In this document: positions 7,916 to 15,094 of the stretch, piece by piece | Position numbering within the stretch: the first letter of the stretch is position 1 | Layout: each line of letters starts with the position of its first letter | Source: Streptomyces tendae | GTDB lineage: Bacteria; Actinomycetota; Actinomycetes; Streptomycetales; Streptomycetaceae | Direction of reading: 5' to 3' | Length of the DNA stretch: 64,000 bases | Assembly (NCBI RefSeq): GCF_014650435.1 | Contig: NZ_BMUY01000018.1 | Span: 1-64,000, forward strand | Notes under the pieces: model-generated | What the model was told of the DNA's origin: nothing | What the model saw: the letters and a program-made list of their open reading frames with translations, nothing else | Databases searched by the model: none | Position numbers and translations under genes: made by a program

Positions 7916-9053
7916 CGGGAACCTCCATCTCGATCGTGGTGCCCTCGCCGGGCGCGGACCGCACGGTCAGTCGGCCGCCGGTGCCGCTGGCCCGGTCGCG
8001 CATCGAGACCAGGCCGAGGTGGCGGCCGGCGCGGCGTACCGTGCGCGGGTCGAAGCCGCCGCCGTCGTCGGTGATCCGCAGGACGGTTCCGGAACCCCGC
8101 CGGTGCAGGGTCACGTCGACGTGGTCCGCGCCGGAGTGGCGCAGGGCGTTGTGCAGGGCCTCCTGGGCCACGCGCAGCATCGCCTCCTCCTGGGCGGCCG
8201 GCAGGGCCTTGACCCCGCGGCCGGTGAAGGTGACGCGCGCGCCGTGGGCGCGGTCGAGGACCTGGATCTGGGTGCGCAGGGTGGCGACGAGGCCGTCCTC
8301 CTCCAGCGCGGCGGGGCGCAGCTCGACGACGGCGGCACGCAGTTCGTCGGCGGCCTCGGCGGCGAGGGTGGCGACCTGGTGCAGCTCACCCTTGGCCCGC
8401 GCGGGGTCGCGGTCGACCAGGGCGGTGGCCGCCTGGGCGGTCAGGCGCAGGGAGAAGAGCTTCTGGCTGACCGCGTCGTGCAGTTCGTGGGCGAGGCGGG
8501 AGCGCTCCTCGGCGATGGTCAGCTCGCGGCTGCGCTCGTAGAGGCGTGCGTTGGTGAGGGCGATGGCGGCGTGCTGGGCGAGGATGCCGAGCAGTTCCTC
8601 GTCGTCCGCGGTGAAGCCGCAGCCGCCCGCGGGCTTCTCACAGTTCTTGTTCGCGAGGAAGAGGGCCCCGAGCACCTCGTCGCCGTCGCGGATCGGCAGG
8701 CCCAGGAAGTCGACCAGGTCGGGGTGGGCGGAGGGCCAGCCGCCGAAGCGCGGGTCCTTGCGTACGTCGCCGAGGCGCTCGGGGGTGGCCTCGTGGAGCA
8801 TCGCGGCGAGGATGCCGTGCTGGCGCGGCAGCGGGCCGATGGCCTTCCACTGCTCGTCGCTGACGCCGTCGACCACGAACTGGGCGAAGCCGCCGTGGTC
8901 GTCGGGGACGCCGAGGGCGGCGTACTGCGCGTCGAGCAGCTCGCGAGCCGAGGCGACGATCGTCTTGAGGACGTCGCGCACCTCGAGGTGCCTGCTCATG
9001 GCCAGCAGCGCGGAACTCACCGCGGTGAGGCCGGACCGGGGGCCGTGGCTCAT
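7908..9053 (-). CDS. GAF-domain sensor histidine kinase (HisKA_3 type)
   Basis: A 381-aa cytoplasmic kinase without membrane spans. An N-terminal GAF domain covers about residues 25-165 and contains FTADDEELLGILAQHAAIALTN at its end. Then comes the dimerisation/phospho-acceptor box EERSRLAHELHDAVSQKLF, where the His of AHELHD is phosphorylated in this family, and a HATPase_c domain ending in LRITDDGGGFDP. No haem-binding signature could be assigned by eye, so the signal is unknown. It is the first gene of a two-gene operon with the LuxR regulator. Confidence 0.94.
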   Translation of the reverse strand: MSHGPRSGLTAVSSALLAMSRHLEVRDVLKTIVASARELLDAQYAALGVPDDHGGFAQFVVDGVSDEQWKAIGPLPRQHGILAAMLHEATPERLGDVRKDPRFGGWPSAHPDLVDFLGLPIRDGDEVLGALFLANKNCEKPAGGCGFTADDEELLGILAQHAAIALTNARLYERSRELTIAEERSRLAHELHDAVSQKLFSLRLTAQAATALVDRDPARAKGELHQVATLAAEAADELRAAVVELRPAALEEDGLVATLRTQIQVLDRAHGARVTFTGRGVKALPAAQEEAMLRVAQEALHNALRHSGADHVDVTLHRRGSGTVLRITDDGGGFDPRTVRRAGRHLGLVSMRDRASGTGGRLTVRSAPGEGTTIEMEVPGG

Positions 9054-9108
9054 GTCCTCACGGTACCCGCGGGGGTTGCGGGCGGGATCGGCCCGGTGAC
9101 GGGCGTCG

Positions 9109-9155
9109 CCTAGGGCGGTGGGCCTAGGTCCGGGGTCCCGCCCATCGGGCCTAGG
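9109..9155. promoter_or_regulatory. Three CCTAGG sites upstream of the two-component operon
   Basis: The palindromic hexamer CCTAGG, rare in high-G+C DNA, occurs at 9109-9114, 9123-9128 and 9150-9155, twice in the extended form GGCCTAGG. The cluster lies between the divergent kinase and SDR genes. It may be an operator, but no regulator is identified. Confidence 0.35.
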
Positions 9156-9271
9156 GCGAAGGGCCCTGGGCGGTTGAGGCCCGTGCCCGAGGCGAGGGGC
9201 GGGGGCCCGTTCCTACGTTGAGGACCACGCCGGCCGAACGGACGGCGGGGACGACGAAGGGGACGTGTGTC

Positions 9272-9967
9272 ATGCCGGTTGCGATCATCACGGGGGCGTC
9301 CAAGGGACTGGGCCGGGCGCTCGCCGAGGCCCTGGCGGCACGGGGGTGGGACCTGGTGCTCGACGCCAGGAATGCCGAGGTGCTCAAGGAGACGGCGACG
9401 GCGTTGGAGGCATACGGCACGCGCGTGACGGCGTCGCCCGGCGACGTCACCGACTCCTGGCACCGGACGGGGCTGGTGGCGGAGGCCCGGCGGCTGGGCG
9501 GCGTGGATCTGCTGGTCAGCAACGCGAGCGCGCTGGGCGCGGAACCGCTGGTGCGGCTGGCGGAGCTGCCCCTGGAGGGGCTGCGGCGGGCTCTGGAGGT
9601 GAACGTGGTGGCCGCGCTGGGCCTGGTCCGTGAGGCGCTGCCGCTGCTGCGGGCGGCCTCCGCGGGCGCGGTGGTGACGATCAGCTCGGACGCGGCCGCC
9701 GAGGCGTACGAGACGTGGGGAGGCTACGGGGCGTCCAAGGCGGCTCTGGACCAGTTGGCGGCGGTGCTGGGCGCCGAGGAGCCGGGGCTGCGGGTCTGGG
9801 CGGTGGATCCGGGGGACATGGCCACGGATCTGTACGCGGCCGCCGTGCCGGACGACGACGACCCGCGGCCGGATCCGGCGAGTGTGGTGCCGGCGTTGCT
9901 GCGGCTGCTGGACGAACGTCCGGCGAGCGGGCGCTACGGGGCTCCGGCGCTGCTGGAGGCGCGGTGA
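9272..9967 (+). CDS. SDR-family NAD(P)-dependent oxidoreductase
   Basis: A 231-aa classical short-chain dehydrogenase: cofactor motif TGASKGLG near the N-terminus, SNAS in place of NNAG, catalytic Ser in VTISSDA and the YGASK Tyr/Lys pair (about residue 152). The start is ATG 9272 with AAGGGGAC upstream. The stop TGA overlaps the next ATG by one base (TGATG), so it is co-translated with the QueA-like gene. Substrate unknown; the tight coupling suggests a role tied to its partner. Confidence 0.9.
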   Translation: MPVAIITGASKGLGRALAEALAARGWDLVLDARNAEVLKETATALEAYGTRVTASPGDVTDSWHRTGLVAEARRLGGVDLLVSNASALGAEPLVRLAELPLEGLRRALEVNVVAALGLVREALPLLRAASAGAVVTISSDAAAEAYETWGGYGASKAALDQLAAVLGAEEPGLRVWAVDPGDMATDLYAAAVPDDDDPRPDPASVVPALLRLLDERPASGRYGAPALLEAR

Positions 9968-11106
9968 TGCCGGCGCTGGCGGTGGGGGTCCCGGAGGAGC
10001 TGTCGGCGCGGGTGCCGGTCGAGCAGCGGGAACCGGGGCTCGACCGGGACGGTGTACGGCTGCTGGTGTCGCGCGGCACCGAGGTGTCGCACCACGCCTT
10101 CGCCGAGTTGCCGGGGCTGCTCCGGGCCGGTGATCTGCTGGTGGTCAACACCTCGCCCACGCTGGCCGCCGCCGTGGACGGCCGGGTCGGGCACGCGCGC
10201 GTGGTGGTGCACTTCTCCACGCGCGGGGACGACGGCCGCTGGGCGGTGGAGCTGCGGGAACCGGACGGAAGGGGCACCACGCGCGCGCGTACGGAGATGG
10301 CGGGCACCAGGCACGCGCGTACGGAGGTGACGGGCGTCCCGCGCGCGCGTGCGGAAGAAGGGGAGGGAGTGGAGGGACGCGGGTGCGGTGGCCTGGCGGG
10401 GACGCGAGTGCGGCTGCCGGGTGGGGCCCGGCTGGTGCTGGAGGAGCCGCTGAGTGCGCGCGGGGAGCGGCTGTGGTGGGCGAGGGTGTCGGGGGCGGGG
10501 GTGCCCGCGCTGCTGCGGGAGCACGGGCGGCCCATTCGCTACTCCTACACGGAGCGTGACCAGCCGCTGTCCGTCTACCAGACGGTGTTCGCGCTGCCGT
10601 ACGCGGACGGGACGGGCAGTGCGGAGATGCCGAGCGCGGCGCGGCCCTTCACGGCGGGGCTGGTGGCGGAGCTGGTGAGCCGCGGGGTGCAGTTCGCGCC
10701 GGTGACGCTGCACACGGGGGTGGCCTCGGCCGAGTCGCACGAGCCGCCCTGTCCGGAGCGGTTCGCCGTGCCGGAGGCGTCGGCGCGGCTGATCAACGCC
10801 GCGCGGGCCGGTGATGGGCGGGTGGTGGCGGTGGGGACGACGGCAGTACGGGCGGTGGAGTCGGCGGCCGGTGCCGACGGGGTCGTACGGGCGCGGGCCG
10901 GGTGGACGGATCTGGTGGTGACGCCGGAGCGCGGGGTGCGGGTGGTGGAGGGCCTGCTGACGGGGCTGCACGAGCCCGAGGCCTCGCATCTGCTGATGCT
11001 GGAGGCGGTGGCGGGGCGGGCGGCGATCGACCGCGGGTACGAGGCGGCGGTGCGGGGGCGCTACCTGTGGCACGAGTTCGGGGACGTCCATCTCCTCCTG
11101 CCGTAG
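9967..11106 (+). CDS. QueA-like (SAM:tRNA ribosyltransferase-isomerase family) protein
   Basis: A 379-aa member of the QueA superfamily, whose founding enzyme transfers and isomerises the ribosyl group of SAM onto a queuosine precursor in tRNA. The N-terminal part (RAGDLLVVNTSPTLAAAV), the central YTERDQPLSVYQTVFA and the C-terminal VVAVGTTAVRAVESAA align by eye with QueA. Two things are odd. The TAGLHF motif reads TAGLVAEL, and the loop that carries GTFxPVR in E. coli QueA is short and altered (HTGVASAESHEPP). Also a repeat-containing insert lies at about residues 107-136. It may be a paralogue with a different substrate, hence no gene symbol. Confidence 0.8.
   Translation: MPALAVGVPEELSARVPVEQREPGLDRDGVRLLVSRGTEVSHHAFAELPGLLRAGDLLVVNTSPTLAAAVDGRVGHARVVVHFSTRGDDGRWAVELREPDGRGTTRARTEMAGTRHARTEVTGVPRARAEEGEGVEGRGCGGLAGTRVRLPGGARLVLEEPLSARGERLWWARVSGAGVPALLREHGRPIRYSYTERDQPLSVYQTVFALPYADGTGSAEMPSAARPFTAGLVAELVSRGVQFAPVTLHTGVASAESHEPPCPERFAVPEASARLINAARAGDGRVVAVGTTAVRAVESAAGADGVVRARAGWTDLVVTPERGVRVVEGLLTGLHEPEASHLLMLEAVAGRAAIDRGYEAAVRGRYLWHEFGDVHLLLP
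10285..10374 (+). repeat. Three in-frame 30-bp tandem units in the QueA-like gene
   Basis: Three consecutive 30-bp units (10285-10314, 10315-10344, 10345-10374) encode ARTEMAGTRH, ARTEVTGVPR and ARAEEGEGVE. The first two are most alike. They form a charged insert not present in E. coli QueA. Confidence 0.7.
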
Positions 11107-11177
11107 GAGGGCACCGCACACCCACTCACACTTTGCATTGCTCCAGCAACTAGCAGTGAGAAAGGTGGGGGGTGGAT

Positions 11178-11243
11178 GTGAGCCCGGGCATAGGGCGCAC
11201 GTCACGTACGAAGGGGAGTAGGAGAACGACTCGTCCGTTTTGA
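11178..11243 (+). CDS. Possible 21-codon basic small ORF
   Basis: GTG 11178 opens a 21-aa frame (VSPGIGRTSRTKGSRRTTRP followed by F) ending at TGA 11241-11243. It has seven Arg/Lys residues and is preceded by a purine-rich AAAGGTGGGGGG about 5-15 nt upstream. The stop codon abuts the intrinsic terminator at 11244. I know no family for it. It could be a small peptide, a leader peptide or chance; placement right before a terminator favours a short transcript. Confidence 0.35.
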   Translation: MSPGIGRTSRTKGSRRTTRPF

Positions 11244-11280
11244 GCGGGGCAGATGGTCCAATCTGCCCCGCTTTGTCGTT
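11244..11280 (+). terminator. Intrinsic terminator
   Basis: GCGGGGCAGAT (11244-11254) and ATCTGCCCCGC (11261-11271) form a perfect 11-bp stem with a 6-nt loop, followed by TTTGTCGTT. The T-rich tail is on the plus strand only, so it ends transcription from the QueA-like operon or from a short transcript carrying the small ORF at 11178. Confidence 0.85.
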
Positions 11281-11344
11281 CCCTGATCCACTATCCAGGA
11301 TCGTACGTCACACCTTTGCCTCCGAATTTTGCGGCCGCTAAGAA

Positions 11345-11459
11345 TTGCTCTCGTCGCTCAGCGCCGTGGGTTCTCCCCCGCGGCGTTTGTGCCGGAAGCA
11401 CCAACTGTCCCCACCGGACGAGAGCGACCTCCGCGCTATTCGAAGAGGTCTATCCCGCC
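11345..11459 (+). promoter_or_regulatory. Structured 5' leader of the SLT-domain gene with masked ribosome-binding region
   Basis: Four helices can be drawn. P1 joins GCTCTCGTC (11347-11355) to GACGAGAGC (11417-11425). Inside it are P2, CGCCGTGGG/CCCGCGGCG (11362-11370 with 11377-11385), and P3, GTGC/GCAC (11389-11401). Directly after P1, P4 joins GACCTC (11426-11431) to GAGGTC (11445-11450). The only purine-rich ribosome-binding candidate before the ATG at 11460 (GAGG, 11445-11448) lies in P4. I do not recognise a known riboswitch class. That it regulates translation is inference. Confidence 0.5.
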
Positions 11460-12179
11460 ATGCTCAAGAACATCCTTCCCCGTGGTCGCAGTCGTTCCCT
11501 GAACCGCACCCAGAAGGCCGCGATCGCCGGTGTCGGCGCGCTCGGCGCCGCCGCCGTCGCCCTCACCGCCGTCCCGGCCAGCGGCCAGACGACGACCACG
11601 AGCGAGGCCGCTCCGACGGCCAAGGTGGCGTACAGCACCAAGCAGATCCAGGACGTGCACGCCGGTGTCACCGGCCAGCTCGCCGGCGCCAGCCAGAAGG
11701 TCGCCGCGATCGAGGCCAAGCAGGAGGCGGCCGCCAAGAAGGCGACCGCCGAGCAGAAGGCGTCCGCCAAGAAGGCCGCTGCCAAGCGTGAGGCCAAGGA
11801 GTCCACCAGCCGCTCCGCGCAGCGCACCGAGGTCAAGAAGGCCGCGCCGAAGTCCTACCCGAACAACCTCGACGGCTGGATCCGCGAGGCCCGGGCCATC
11901 ATGAAGAAGCACGGCATCCCCGGCACCTACGAGGGCATCCACCGCAACATCATGCGGGAGTCCTCCGGCAACCCGAAGGCCATCAACGACTGGGACATCA
12001 ACGCCATCAACGGCATCCCGTCGAAGGGCCTGCTCCAGGTCATCCCGCCGACGTTCGCGGCCTACCACGTCCCCGGGACCTCCAAGAACATCTACGACCC
12101 GGTCGCCAACATCGTCGCCGCGTGCAACTACGCCGCGGACAAGTACGGCACCATGGACAACGTCGACAGCGCGTACTGA
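11460..12179 (+). CDS. Secreted transglycosylase SLT-domain protein
   Basis: A 239-aa exported protein. After a basic N-terminus there is a hydrophobic signal segment (AAIAGVGALGAAAVALTAVPASG, about residues 19-41), then an Ala/Lys/Glu-rich probable coiled coil (about 55-125), then a C-terminal lytic-transglycosylase-like domain (about 130-239) with the catalytic-type Glu in IMRESSGNP and the GLLQVIPPTFAAYH segment. Such enzymes cleave peptidoglycan. The start is ATG 11460; a longer in-frame opening would run through the structured leader and is rejected. A perfect terminator follows. Confidence 0.9.
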   Translation: MLKNILPRGRSRSLNRTQKAAIAGVGALGAAAVALTAVPASGQTTTTSEAAPTAKVAYSTKQIQDVHAGVTGQLAGASQKVAAIEAKQEAAAKKATAEQKASAKKAAAKREAKESTSRSAQRTEVKKAAPKSYPNNLDGWIREARAIMKKHGIPGTYEGIHRNIMRESSGNPKAINDWDINAINGIPSKGLLQVIPPTFAAYHVPGTSKNIYDPVANIVAACNYAADKYGTMDNVDSAY

Positions 12180-12228
12180 GGTCGGCGCGGACCTCTTCAC
12201 GACGTCGCCGACGCCGCACCGCAACGCC

Positions 12229-12264
12229 GAAGGGCGGCACCCTCCTGACGGGGTGCCGCCCTTC
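12229..12264. terminator. Bidirectional terminator between convergent genes
   Basis: A perfect 14-bp stem, GAAGGGCGGCACCC (12229-12242) with GGGTGCCGCCCTTC (12251-12264), and an 8-nt loop, between the SLT gene (plus) and the FHA-ABC gene (minus). Confidence 0.85.
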
Positions 12265-12304
12265 GGGGCGTGCGGGCCGGGCCTCGGGCCCGCCGGACGT
12301 CGGC

Positions 12305-14896
12305 CTACTTGCGCATGACCTCGGGCTCGTGCCGGCGCAGGAAGCGGGCGACGAAGAAGCCGCAGATCACGCCGAGGACGATCAGCGCGACCATGTCCAT
12401 GCCCCAGGCGCCGACGGTGTGCTCCCACAGCGGATCGGCCTCGGCGCCCTTCTCGGGCGGGCTGATCTTGTTGAAGTCCAGCGTGGCACCGGCCGCCGCG
12501 ACCGCCCAGCGCGAGGGCATCAGGTACGAGAACTGGTTGACGCCGACCGCGCCGTTCAGGGCGAAGAGACAGCCGGTGAAGACGACCTGGATGATCGCGA
12601 ACATCACCAGCAGCGGCATGGTCTTCTCGGCGGTCTTCACCAGCGACGAGATGACCAGGCCGAACATCATCGAGGTGAAGCCGAGGGCCATGATCGGCAG
12701 GGACAGCTCGACCAGTGTCATCCCGCCGAGGACCAGCCCCTCCTCCGGGATCTCGCGGCTGGCGAAGCCGATCACGCCGACCAGCAGGCCCTGGAACACC
12801 GTGATCAGGCCGAGCACGAAGACCTTGGACATCAGGTACGCGGACCGGGACAGGCCGGTGGCGCGTTCCCGCTCGTAGATCACCCGTTCCTTGATCAGCT
12901 CACGGACCGAGTTCGCGGCACCGGCGAAGCAGGCGCCGACCGCGAGGATCAGCAGCACCGTGGTGGCGGTGCCGTTCGGGATGATCCGGCCGGTCTGCGG
13001 GTTCGCGGGGTTGGGCAGCAGGCCCTTGTCCGCGTCGATGAGCAGGCTCACCGCGCCCAGCACGGCCGGCAGGATCACCATCAGGGCCAGGAAGCCCTTG
13101 TCGGAGGCGATCACCGACGTGTAGCGCCGCACCAGCGTGACGAACTGCGACATCCAGCCCTGCGGCTTCGGCGGCTTCATCGCCTGCATCGGCGGCACCT
13201 GTACGGACTGCGGGGCGACGGCGTCCAGGTCCGCGGCGTACATCTGGTAGTGCTGCGAGCCCTTCCAGCGGCCCGCCCAGTCGTAGTCGCGGTAGTTCTC
13301 GAAGGCGGAGAAGACGTCGGCCCAGGTGTCGTAGCCGAAGAAGTTCAGCGCCTCCTCGGGCGGGCCGAAGTAGGCCACGGAACCGCCCGGCGCCATCACG
13401 AGGAGCTTGTCGCAGGTCGCCAGCTCGGCCACCGAGTGGGTGACGACGAGGACGGTGCGGCCGTCGTCGGCGAGGCCGCGCAGCAGCTGCATGACGTCGC
13501 GGTCCATGCCCGGGTCGAGACCGGAGGTCGGCTCGTCCAGGAAGATCAGCGAGGGCTTGGTCAGCAGCTCCAGGGCGACGGAGACGCGCTTGCGCTGGCC
13601 GCCGGACAGGGACGTGACCTTCTTGTCCTTGTGGATGTCCAGCTTCAGCTCGCGCAGCACCTCGTCGATGCGGGCGTCGCGCTCGGCGGCCGTGGTGTCG
13701 GCCGGGAAGCGGAGCTTCGCCGCGTACTTGAGCGCCTTCTTGACGGTCAGCTCCTTGTGCAGGATGTCGTCCTGCGGGACCAGACCGATGCGCTGGCGCA
13801 GCTCGGCGAACTGCTTGTACAGGTTCCGGTTGTCGTAGAGGACCTCGCCCTGGTCGGCCGGCCGGTAGCCGGTGAGCGCCTTGAGCAGGGTGGACTTGCC
13901 GGAACCCGACGGACCGATGACCGCGATCAGCGACTTCTCGGGCACGCCGAAGGAGACGTCCTTGAGGATCTGCTTGCCGCCGTCGACCGTGACGGTCAGG
14001 TGACGGGCGGAGAAGGAGACCTCACCGGTGTCGACGAACTCCTCGAGCCGGTCGCCGACGATCTGGAACGTCGAGTGGCCGACACCGACGATGTCGGTCG
14101 GGCCGAGCAGCTGGGAGCCGCCCTTGGCGATCGGCTGGCCGTTGACGTACGTGCCGTTGTGCGAGCCGAGGTCGCGGATCTCCATGCGCCCGTCGGGCGT
14201 CGAGTGGAACTCCGCGTGGTTGCGGGAGACCTGGAGGTCGGAGACGACCAGGTCGTTCTCCAGGGCACGGCCGATGCGCATGACGCGGCCGAGCGAGAAC
14301 TGGTGGAACGTGGTCGGGCTGCGGTCCCCGTGGACCGGTGGCGCCCCCGCCGCGCCGCCTGGTCCCTGCTGCTGGGGGAAGTGTGGCGCGGCCTGCTGCG
14401 GCTGCGGCACGGGCTGCTGGTGCGGCGGCTGTTGCTGCTGCCAGCCAGCCTGCTGGGCCTGGTGCTGCGGAGCCTGCTGAGGCGGTGCCTGCTGCTGGAA
14501 CGGGTCCTGCGCGGGCGGCGCCTGCTGGGCCCAGCCCGCGTTCGCGCCCTGCGCGGCGTACGGCTGCTGCTGCGGCTGGGCCTGCGGCGTGCCGGCCGGG
14601 GCCTGTGCGCCGGTCAGGCTCACGCGCGGTCCGTCGGTCGCGTTGCCCAGGTTCAGCACCGCGCCGGCGCCGAGCTCCAGCTGCTGGACCCGCTGTCCGT
14701 GCACGAAGGTGCCGTTGGTGCTGCCGTGGTCCTGGACCACCCAACTGCGGCCGTTGAAACTGATCGTGGCATGCCGCCAGGAGACCCTGGCGTCGTCGAA
14801 AACAAGCTCCCCCTGCGGATCGCGTCCTAGCGCGTATGACCGGGACGGATCGAGCGTCCAGGTCCGTCCATTGGATTCCAGTACGAGTTCCGGCAC
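12305..14896 (-). CDS. FHA-domain ABC transporter (ATPase and permease fused), Rv1747-like
   Basis: An 863-aa multidomain protein. In order: FHA domain 1 (about residues 15-80: GRDPQGELVFDD, VSWRHA, HGSTNGTFV); a Gln/Pro/Ala-rich linker (about 95-180); FHA domain 2 (about 195-265: IGRALENDLVVSD, VSRNHAEF, GSHNGTYVNG); an ABC ATPase (Walker A GPSGSGKST, signature LSGGQRKRVSVA, LIFLDEPTSGLDP); and an ABC2-type membrane domain with about six spans (about 590-860). The architecture matches M. tuberculosis Rv1747, where Ser/Thr phosphorylation acts through the FHA domains. I chose GTG 14896 because GGGG lies 6 nt upstream; ATG 14908 (867 aa) is the alternative. Substrate unknown. Confidence 0.93.
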   Translation of the reverse strand: MPELVLESNGRTWTLDPSRSYALGRDPQGELVFDDARVSWRHATISFNGRSWVVQDHGSTNGTFVHGQRVQQLELGAGAVLNLGNATDGPRVSLTGAQAPAGTPQAQPQQQPYAAQGANAGWAQQAPPAQDPFQQQAPPQQAPQHQAQQAGWQQQQPPHQQPVPQPQQAAPHFPQQQGPGGAAGAPPVHGDRSPTTFHQFSLGRVMRIGRALENDLVVSDLQVSRNHAEFHSTPDGRMEIRDLGSHNGTYVNGQPIAKGGSQLLGPTDIVGVGHSTFQIVGDRLEEFVDTGEVSFSARHLTVTVDGGKQILKDVSFGVPEKSLIAVIGPSGSGKSTLLKALTGYRPADQGEVLYDNRNLYKQFAELRQRIGLVPQDDILHKELTVKKALKYAAKLRFPADTTAAERDARIDEVLRELKLDIHKDKKVTSLSGGQRKRVSVALELLTKPSLIFLDEPTSGLDPGMDRDVMQLLRGLADDGRTVLVVTHSVAELATCDKLLVMAPGGSVAYFGPPEEALNFFGYDTWADVFSAFENYRDYDWAGRWKGSQHYQMYAADLDAVAPQSVQVPPMQAMKPPKPQGWMSQFVTLVRRYTSVIASDKGFLALMVILPAVLGAVSLLIDADKGLLPNPANPQTGRIIPNGTATTVLLILAVGACFAGAANSVRELIKERVIYERERATGLSRSAYLMSKVFVLGLITVFQGLLVGVIGFASREIPEEGLVLGGMTLVELSLPIMALGFTSMMFGLVISSLVKTAEKTMPLLVMFAIIQVVFTGCLFALNGAVGVNQFSYLMPSRWAVAAAGATLDFNKISPPEKGAEADPLWEHTVGAWGMDMVALIVLGVICGFFVARFLRRHEPEVMRK

Positions 14897-15094
14897 TCCA
14901 TGCCCCACTGAGTTGTCCCCCGATGTGCTCCCGTCGCGGGGAGTCTAGGGATGTCGAACATCGGGGGGAACTATTTCAGGCTCGGGGCCCTGACCGAAAG
15001 TCGGGCCTTGTGAAAAGTGCGTAGGCACCCTTCGGCCGTTCCCGTTGACGGGGTTGAAACCTGCCCGGAGAGTGGTATTCCACGCGAGGGGGAC

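Noticed and set aside
11345..11459. ydaO (c-di-AMP) riboswitch before the SLT gene
   Set aside because: The conserved ydaO blocks (GGGGAACC-type and the GTAAGCG end) are missing; only an unclassified structured leader is supported.
12122..14830. A 902-codon plus-strand frame
   Set aside because: It is antisense to the FHA-ABC transporter gene; long empty frames are normal opposite high-G+C coding sequence.
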